Source: Minisyncoccota bacterium
Lineage (GTDB): Bacteria > Patescibacteriota > Minisyncoccia > Phycocordibacterales > GCA-2747955
DNA length: 13,621 nucleotides
Assembly (NCBI GenBank): GCA_938010795.1
Contig: CALLVB010000083.1
Span: forward strand, 1 to 13,621
Direction of reading: 5' to 3'
The notes beneath the pieces were generated by a model. It searched no databases and was not told the DNA's origin. It saw only the letters and a list, made by a program, of their open reading frames with translations. How positions within the stretch are numbered: position 1 is the stretch's first letter; the number at the start of each line of letters is the position of its first letter. The translations under genes and the position numbers were made by a program. This document shows, in pieces, positions 6,734-11,720 of this stretch.

Positions 6734-8566
6734 TTAAAAGTTTTTACTATTTGTTTGATCTCCAAACAGTTCAAGATCTTGCTTTGCTTGCTTGATAGCT
6801 AAAATCTGTGAAGGGTCAGAAGTAATAATTTGATCTTCGGTATATGAGGCAATGATCTTAACCGCTGCGTGTTTTGTTCCAGCAAAGAACATTCCTTCTC
6901 CGACTTGGGCTTCCATGAGTAGATACTTTTCTTCATCAGTTAAATTAAATGTCTCTTGAACAATTTCAATTGTGGTAGGGGATTGTTTAAGTAAGAGTTG
7001 CATCGAGGAGTTGGTGATAATAGGCACTCCGTATGGTGATCTGAGGAAGTCATTAACATCTTGAGTAATTGTTGCGAGTCCAAGGTAATATTTTCGTCCA
7101 CGTTTAGCCATACCAAACAAAAATGATGCGGCATCTTCAGATTTCATCATGGTCCATGCCTCATCGATAACGAGCAATCGTTTCTTGAGGTTTCTTCGAA
7201 CTGAGTTCCAGATAAATTGTGTGATCAAGTACATCGCTACTGAACGAAGTTCATCTTCCATATCTCGAATAGAGAACACAACAACTTTACGGTTGATATC
7301 TACGTTTGATGGTTTGTTCAAGAATCCTGACCAGGTTCCTGTTGTATATTTTGAAAGTCGTTGCACAAGAGATTCAGATCCTTCAAGACCAGCAAGCACC
7401 AATTCAAAGTCAGAAAGTAATGGCGGTTCAATGTCTTCAAAGTTTGATTCAGGTGAGATATCTTTCAGCGCGTATGTTTCTGTAATTGCTCGGTCAATAA
7501 TCGCGTCTTCTTCTGGAGTAAGTCCGCCAAGCATGATTCGGATCAGTCCTACAATAGAAACAATATGTGACCTGAGTACGTTTGCTCGTGATTCATCAGG
7601 ACGGGGAGCTGGAAGGTCAAATGGATTGATATGGTGTTCTGACGTTAGTGCGATATTAAAATATCGTCCACCCGTTGCCTCAGCTAAGTATTCATACTCT
7701 CGCTCAGGGTCGATAATAATTACCTCGGTATCGAACATTAACGTCCTAAGGATCTCTAGTTTAATCGCGTATGACTTACCAGAACCTGATGCAGCAAATG
7801 TTACTGAGTTGTAGTTAGGAAGAGAAAACCTATCAAATAAGATCAATGAAGAGTTGTGACGGTTAATCCCATGTAAGATTCCTTGGTTAGAAGTTAAGTT
7901 AAATGATACAAACGGGAACACCGACGCGAGTGGTTCAGAGTTTAGCTTGGAGTGCACCTGTAGCAAGTCTTTATTAAGAGGAAGGTTAGATTTGAATCCT
8001 TGTTCTTGTTGGAATAATGCTGGTCGTACGTACACGAGCTTTGATTCAAGAACAGAACGAATTTCAGTTTCAATCTTGTCTAATTCTTTTTCCGAATCTC
8101 CGTATACAGAAATATAAATTCCAACATCAAAAAGCCTTTCAGTTGCTTGTTGTAGTTTGTCACGAAGCTGCTCGAGGTTAAGATACGCTGAGTCAAGTGC
8201 TGGGTCACGCACCATTCCTTTTTGCTCTCGGTCATAAATTTGTGATTGTACTTCGGCTACTTTCTTTTGGAATTTTCTCAAAACTGCTTGTGTATCAACA
8301 GGGTGAATAAAGATAGATACATCAAACTCTTTGTCTAGGTTTACAATTGGAGAGAACCAGTTATCAGATAAGAATTTTGGATACGAGATGATAAAAAATG
8401 TTCTTACAATTTTTTCTCCCAAGTGAAGCTCTTTTGGTTTGATTTCTAAAGCAGAAGGAGCAATAACATCTTTCAAGTCTAAAACAGCAGATTGGTAAAT
8501 CTCCTTCGGTAAAATAGGAGCAATATTGATATCTTTATTTGTTTTTTTCTTTCCAAATAATGCCAT
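6734..8566 (-). CDS. virB4: VirB4-like type IV secretion ATPase
   Basis: 610 residues. An N-terminal domain (about 45-230) carries segments such as IVRTFFIISYPKFLSDNWFS and a long coiled-coil-like helix (about 92-145); the C-terminal half (about 235-590) is a FtsK/VirB4-type motor. Walker A is AASGSGKS (258-265), with Ala where Gly is usual at the first position; a DPEREYEYL segment (286-294) follows, and Walker B is RLLVIDEAW (463-471), then GLATITQDVNDFL. VirB4/TraC ATPases energise assembly of and transport through type IV secretion systems and conjugative pili. The start lies five bases after the stop of the TraC-like gene, with no ribosome site, so the two are co-translated. A separate N-terminal partner followed by VirB4 is a layout I associate with Patescibacteria. 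It ends against the bidirectional terminator. Confidence 0.92.
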   Translation of the reverse strand: MALFGKKKTNKDINIAPILPKEIYQSAVLDLKDVIAPSALEIKPKELHLGEKIVRTFFIISYPKFLSDNWFSPIVNLDKEFDVSIFIHPVDTQAVLRKFQKKVAEVQSQIYDREQKGMVRDPALDSAYLNLEQLRDKLQQATERLFDVGIYISVYGDSEKELDKIETEIRSVLESKLVYVRPALFQQEQGFKSNLPLNKDLLQVHSKLNSEPLASVFPFVSFNLTSNQGILHGINRHNSSLILFDRFSLPNYNSVTFAASGSGKSYAIKLEILRTLMFDTEVIIIDPEREYEYLAEATGGRYFNIALTSEHHINPFDLPAPRPDESRANVLRSHIVSIVGLIRIMLGGLTPEEDAIIDRAITETYALKDISPESNFEDIEPPLLSDFELVLAGLEGSESLVQRLSKYTTGTWSGFLNKPSNVDINRKVVVFSIRDMEDELRSVAMYLITQFIWNSVRRNLKKRLLVIDEAWTMMKSEDAASFLFGMAKRGRKYYLGLATITQDVNDFLRSPYGVPIITNSSMQLLLKQSPTTIEIVQETFNLTDEEKYLLMEAQVGEGMFFAGTKHAAVKIIASYTEDQIITSDPSQILAIKQAKQDLELFGDQTNSKNF

Positions 8567-8571
8567 GATGA

Positions 8572-9204
8572 TTATGTTAATGCGATTGGTTTTTCAGACT
8601 CTCCTGGGTTAAAGATTCGGTAAAACACTTCAATTGCTTCTTCTGTTCCCAAAGGCGCTAGACGCAAACCTGTCCGGCCAATTCCGGCAGCTACTAGGTC
8701 TACTCGTTGTTCTAGTTGAGATTTTGCTTCTTGGAATACGTCGTCGTCTGTAATTTCTTCTTTCTCTCCTCGATTAAAGAGGTTGCTCAATGCGTTACCT
8801 CCAGAAGACGCAGAAAGAGTTGGTGGAGTGTATGAAACAACTACAAAAAACTTTTTATCCATGATGTTCACAGAATCAGAAAAGTTTTGGATAAATTGCA
8901 TGTACTCGTTAATTTGAAGTTTGATAAGGTCGTTCTCTTGGTCGCGTCGTTTCTCTTCGAGTGTTGCGATATAGGGTCTAATATCAAGCTTTCGAGATTG
9001 GATACAAATTTGAACAGAGAACTCTAAAGAGTTTAAAAAGTTTTGAAATTGGGCAATGGTTGCCATTTGTTCATCATATGATTTGAGAGCGAAGTTAAGA
9101 CTTGCAACCAAAAGAATAGAGTTCAGTGAACCGTCTTCTAAAACCACGGTTCCTCCGCGAATTTCTTTAATAGGTACAAAATCTTGAGTATTCGACTCAG
9201 CCAT
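8572..9204 (-). CDS. TraC-like partner protein of VirB4
   Basis: 210 residues, resembling the TraC-family proteins found directly before VirB4 in Patescibacteria. It corresponds to the N-terminal beta-rich part of larger TraC/VirB4 proteins: FVPIKEIRGGTVVLEDGSLN (9-28), SLNFALKSYDEQ (35-46), a segment QNFLNSLEFSVQICIQSRKLDI (about 53-74), a central helical stretch and KKFFVVVSYTP (117-127), with GLRLAPLGTEEAIEVFYRIFNP near the C-terminus. No ATPase motif is present; these lie in the next gene. It likely forms a complex with VirB4 at the inner face of the membrane. The usual small PrgI-like membrane gene expected just upstream is missing: the space holds RNA-like signals instead. An extended -10 box six bases before the ATG suggests a leaderless message for the pair. 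Confidence 0.85.
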   Translation of the reverse strand: MAESNTQDFVPIKEIRGGTVVLEDGSLNSILLVASLNFALKSYDEQMATIAQFQNFLNSLEFSVQICIQSRKLDIRPYIATLEEKRRDQENDLIKLQINEYMQFIQNFSDSVNIMDKKFFVVVSYTPPTLSASSGGNALSNLFNRGEKEEITDDDVFQEAKSQLEQRVDLVAAGIGRTGLRLAPLGTEEAIEVFYRIFNPGESEKPIALT

Positions 9205-9210
9205 AAGCCT

Positions 9211-9219
9211 ATTGTATCA
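9211..9219 (-). promoter_or_regulatory. Extended -10 promoter of the TraC-VirB4 operon
   Basis: The minus strand reads TGATACAAT, six bases, then ATG. TGn plus TACAAT (5 of 6) is a good extended -10 box. Its spacing puts the first transcribed base at the start codon. A TTCACA 20 bases upstream of the hexamer is too far for a standard -35. Confidence 0.55.
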
Positions 9220-9264
9220 GAGTAACCTTCTTTTCTTGTGAAATTGTGTGAAAAATTAGGTATG

Positions 9265-9286
9265 AAAAAATCCCGGTGAGGGATTT
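9265..9286 (-). terminator. Intrinsic terminator ending the second small RNA candidate
   Basis: A 7-bp stem AAATCCC (9268-9274) with GGGATTT (9280-9286) and a 5-base loop. On the minus strand it runs into six T residues (9265-9270). It insulates the TraC promoter from transcription coming from upstream. Confidence 0.7.
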
Positions 9287-9390
9287 AAAATAGAAACTTA
9301 TTCTGAGACATAAAGAGCAGGTCAAGGGTCCACAGACCAGAAGATATGTGGACCCCGACCAGACACTGGGGCTGATTCAGCATCCAGTAC
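9265..9390 (-). ncRNA. Putative structured small RNA B, about 125 nt, unknown family
   Basis: No gene is credible here, yet the minus strand has an extended -10 box (9396-9404), strong hairpins and an intrinsic terminator. The main stem is a perfect 9-bp GGGTCCACA/TGTGGACCC (9326-9334 with 9347-9355) with a 12-base loop. A palindrome GCTGAATCAGC lies near the 5' end. A second possible hairpin, CCCC/GGGG (9353-9356 with 9368-9371), uses bases of the first stem, so the two cannot form in full together. The word TCTGGTC occurs in both loops. It does not look like tmRNA, RNase P RNA, SRP RNA or tRNA. It may instead be part of one longer RNA with candidate A, or a leader controlling TraC-VirB4. 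Confidence 0.45.
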
Positions 9391-9395
9391 TCGTT

Positions 9396-9404
9396 ACTAT
9401 ACCA
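9396..9404 (-). promoter_or_regulatory. Extended -10 promoter of small RNA candidate B
   Basis: The minus strand reads TGGTATAGT, an extended -10 box with 5 of 6 to TATAAT. Upstream DNA is AT-rich but lacks a convincing -35 box. Confidence 0.45.
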
Positions 9405-9425
9405 GATACATATCCCATATTAAAT

Positions 9426-9549
9426 AAAAAAGGCCCATCAAGTGACAGTCCTATGTGCACAAGTAGTCGTCGGCCCAAGGCCAACCATTCATCCCAAGAA
9501 AGAGAAGAAACGAATGGTTGGCCCGGCCAGTGTCCCCCGACGCTTGTAC
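9426..9549 (-). ncRNA. Putative structured small RNA A, about 124 nt, unknown family
   Basis: A well-formed promoter (9555-9582) points into a gene-free stretch that folds well on the minus strand. A perfect 12-bp stem GGCCAACCATTC/GAATGGTTGGCC (9512-9523 with 9479-9490) encloses a 21-base, pyrimidine-rich loop (TTTCTTCTCTTTCTT). It is nested in a closing stem: CGTCGG (9537-9542) with CCGACG (9468-9473), extended by ACAAG (9543-9547) with CTTGT (9459-9463) across a 4-base bulge. A six-T run (9426-9431) preceded by GGGCC marks a likely 3' end, although I found no perfect terminator hairpin directly before it. The loop is complementary to purine-rich ribosome-site-like sequence, so an mRNA-binding role is possible; that is speculation. 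Confidence 0.5.
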
Positions 9550-9554
9550 TTATC

Positions 9555-9582
9555 ATAATAGCACCTGATTAATTTGAGTCAA
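9555..9582 (-). promoter_or_regulatory. Promoter of small RNA candidate A
   Basis: On the minus strand TTGACT (9577-9582) and TATTAT (9555-9560), each 5 of 6 to consensus, are 16 bases apart. The unit starts just beyond the stop of the helicase gene and points away from it, with no protein-coding gene for some 350 bases downstream. Confidence 0.65.
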
Positions 9583-9589
9583 CTCATTG

Positions 9590-11341
9590 TTATGAAGGGA
9601 ACAGGAGGAAAACTAATGCGAGTTTAATTTCTTCGTAAGAAACTTTTTCATCAAGGTGTTCAAATAAGGAGCGGAGCCTCAGCGTTCCGTCTTCTAGGAA
9701 ATCATCGGTGCTATTTCGTTTTTCTAAAGATGTTTTTGCTGCTGATACTTGGTCCATGACATCTTCTTCTGGCTTGAGATAATCCATATCTAGATTAGGC
9801 TCATAGGTACGCAGGATTTCTAAATGTTTAATGATAGTGTTTTCTGCAAACCCGCGCGTCTCAACGATCTCTTCGAGTGAGTATTCTTCCTTGATAAGGT
9901 CTTTTGTTTCTTCATGGGTTGCCTTGAGGGGACTTACTTTTTTACGTCGCTTTTTTTTGAGACCTTTTTTATTCTCTTCAATTACATCTTCATCTAATAC
10001 ACCGTCGAGTCGTACTACATGTTTTGTTTGCAGGTCCAATTTATCATCATCAGTAAGCTCTTCATAGAGATCTTCAGCTTCATCAGCCTGCTCCATAAAC
10101 AATGCATCCTGGTCACGTATCACCGGATCGATAGATAATGCTGTTTGATTGAGACCCATTAGTTTGAGTCCACCGAGTGACCGTAGACGTGAAAGAGCAA
10201 CATATCCTTGTCCGGACTCAAATGATTTTGATAGATCAACCTCAGCCGTATCAAGCGACATCCCTTGTGATTTGTGTACAGTAATAGCCCACGCTAGTCT
10301 GAGAGGAATCTGACTTACAGAGGCAAGTACTTTTCCTCCTTCATCAAGAGACCACATTTCCGGTGACGCTTCGATAACAGAACCATTGATGAGTTCAACT
10401 TCAGGATATCCAGCTTCAGAAAAACCAGTAACTACACCAACAGAACCATTCATGTATCCTTTTTCATAATTATTCTTCACAAATAACACACGAGCATCTT
10501 CTTTGATCGCAATTCTGTCTTGTGCCAACGTTCCTTTTTTAATAGTTTCAATAAGTTTCTTATTTCCTTTACCTGTCATATCAAAATAGTGTGGGTGAGC
10601 GGGAAGCGCAGCTAGTTCACGTTCGTTAATAGCATCAACGTCAATATTGTGAGTATAAAGTTTTGTAGCTGGTACTTCAGAATCTGGTTCTTTTCGGTAA
10701 CGTCCACGTAATAAATTCATAGAGTCTTCAGAAACTGAACCTGCCCGGATCTCGTTTAATACAGAGTTGAGTCGTGATTTTCCAGACTGCCTGTGTTGCT
10801 CTTCGAGATAACAAATAGTCAGATCTAGTTTATTCCACACATCAGCCTGCCATGCATATCGCTTTTCTTGATTGTGTTGTTCGCCACGGCCTCGCACAGG
10901 AGGGAGCTGGAAAAAATCTCCAGAGAATATTACCTGCAGACCACCAAACGGTTCTGCATTAAAACGAAATGCGCGCAAAATCCTATCAATCGAATCGAGC
11001 AGTTCAGGAGAGATCATAGAAATCTCATCGATGATAAGAACTTTCGCTGATTCAAATCGTTTCCACAAATATTGTTTCTCTTGGAGAATCTCAATATCGT
11101 AATCAGTCAGTCTTGATGTAATACCAGTTGCTGCCCATGAATGAATCGTCACACCACCAATATGAGTTGCTGCAATACCTGTAGATGCAGTAATTGTTGG
11201 TTCAATTTCTCGCGCACGCAAATAGTCTATATACTTATTTAAAATATACGTTTTTCCAGAACCTGCTTGTCCCGTAAGAAAAATATTCTTACCAGATTGC
11301 ATAACACCAAGTGCAACACCTTGTTTCATACAGGCAATCAT
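9590..11341 (-). CDS. PIF1-like SF1B helicase with C-terminal helix-turn-helix tail
   Basis: 583 residues from the ATG at 11339-11341, chosen because AGAGGTG lies six bases before it; a GTG three codons earlier is possible. The helicase motifs are complete: Walker A GQAGSGKT (24-31), LIIDEISM (102-109), motif III SGDFFQLPPV (140-149), the late TVHKSQG motif (354-360) and GYVALSR (379-385). PIF1-family enzymes are 5'-to-3' DNA helicases that work at stalled forks, G-quadruplexes and recombination intermediates. After residue 405 comes an acidic stretch, then a Lys/Arg cluster KKGLKKKRRKK (458-468), and then a helix-turn-helix of the RecQ/HTH_40 kind (YSLEEIVETRGFAENTIIKHLEIL, about 487-510) and a helical tail. 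Such a tail probably binds DNA. A clear promoter is not seen; a long inverted repeat lies 32 bases upstream. Confidence 0.93.
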   Translation of the reverse strand: MIACMKQGVALGVMQSGKNIFLTGQAGSGKTYILNKYIDYLRAREIEPTITASTGIAATHIGGVTIHSWAATGITSRLTDYDIEILQEKQYLWKRFESAKVLIIDEISMISPELLDSIDRILRAFRFNAEPFGGLQVIFSGDFFQLPPVRGRGEQHNQEKRYAWQADVWNKLDLTICYLEEQHRQSGKSRLNSVLNEIRAGSVSEDSMNLLRGRYRKEPDSEVPATKLYTHNIDVDAINERELAALPAHPHYFDMTGKGNKKLIETIKKGTLAQDRIAIKEDARVLFVKNNYEKGYMNGSVGVVTGFSEAGYPEVELINGSVIEASPEMWSLDEGGKVLASVSQIPLRLAWAITVHKSQGMSLDTAEVDLSKSFESGQGYVALSRLRSLGGLKLMGLNQTALSIDPVIRDQDALFMEQADEAEDLYEELTDDDKLDLQTKHVVRLDGVLDEDVIEENKKGLKKKRRKKVSPLKATHEETKDLIKEEYSLEEIVETRGFAENTIIKHLEILRTYEPNLDMDYLKPEEDVMDQVSAAKTSLEKRNSTDDFLEDGTLRLRSLFEHLDEKVSYEEIKLALVFLLFPS

Positions 11342-11347
11342 ATCACG

Positions 11348-11354
11348 CACCTCT
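11348..11354 (-). promoter_or_regulatory. Ribosome binding site that sets the helicase start
   Basis: AGAGGTG on the minus strand ends six bases before the ATG at 11341. It overlaps the alternative upstream GTG codon at 11348-11350, which makes that GTG an unlikely start. Confidence 0.7.
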
Positions 11355-11372
11355 ATTGAAACGCCGCCAACA

Positions 11373-11413
11373 TGTCCAACCGGTCAAAACCCCTGTTTTT
11401 GACCGGTTGGACA
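11373..11413. repeat. Perfect 17-bp inverted repeat, possible operator or RNA hairpin
   Basis: The arm TGTCCAACCGGTCAAAA (11373-11389) is exactly complementary to 11397-11413, with a 7-base spacer. It lies 32 bases upstream of the helicase start in a divergent intergenic region. Neither strand has a T-run after the stem, so it is not an ordinary terminator. It could be an operator for a dimeric regulator, or a hairpin in the helicase leader. Confidence 0.75.
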
Positions 11414-11720
11414 CAGCAACAAGAGAACAGAGAAGAATATCCTGAGACTGCCAATATTCGTTGATAACAAACGATTATTTTTTACATATTGCGATGTTGA
11501 CTAGACTTCTCCACATCCTATCAACACCCATCCACACCTTACAAACAAGAAATTCCCAGAAACTAATTGCGTTCATGCTATTAATATTGTTATTTTAAAT
11601 ATACGTTTAAAAAGCGCGGGAAGTGAAAATGTTCAATCGGTCATCTTGTACGAATGTTTTCAAATCATTAAACATGATCGGCTAATGAGGAGTGTTTTTA
11701 TTAAAATAATTTGGGATAGT
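11414..11720. other. Divergent intergenic region between helicase and SpvB-like gene
   Basis: About 300 bases of mostly AT-rich DNA without a conserved gene. Contents: two near-matches to the DnaA box, TTCTCCACA (11507-11515) and CCATCCACA (11528-11536), 21 bases apart; a weak plus-strand promoter candidate with TTGCGT (11567-11572) and an extended-type TGTTATTTT box (-10 at 11591-11596); and an 18-codon open frame at 11629. No clear minus-strand promoter for the helicase was found. Confidence 0.4.
11629..11685 (+). CDS. Possible 18-codon leader peptide
   Basis: ATG at 11629 follows GGGAAG by five bases, a plausible ribosome site, and encodes MFNRSSCTNVFKSLNMIG. Its TAA overlaps an in-frame ATG (11685) of the large downstream gene in a TAATG junction, the arrangement used for translational coupling. 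This is short enough to arise by chance, and the peptide is not recognised. Confidence 0.2.
   Translation: MFNRSSCTNVFKSLNMIG

Noticed and set aside
7149..7814. Plus-strand open frame of 221 codons opposite virB4
   Set aside because: Antisense shadow of the conserved VirB4 motor domain; Ser/Arg-rich with no recognisable motif.
9265..9549. Identity of the RNA candidates as tmRNA, RNase P RNA, SRP RNA or tRNA
   Set aside because: I looked for the tag-reading frame and CCA end, the GAGGAAAGUC and ACAGAAA motifs, the SRP GGAAGCAGC loop and the T-arm GGTTCGAATCC; none is present on either strand.
9348..9572. Plus-strand open frame of 74 codons in the gap before the helicase
   Set aside because: It lacks a ribosome site, reads through the hairpin arms of the RNA candidates, and its translation has no domain-like character; the promoters and T-runs here are all on the minus strand.
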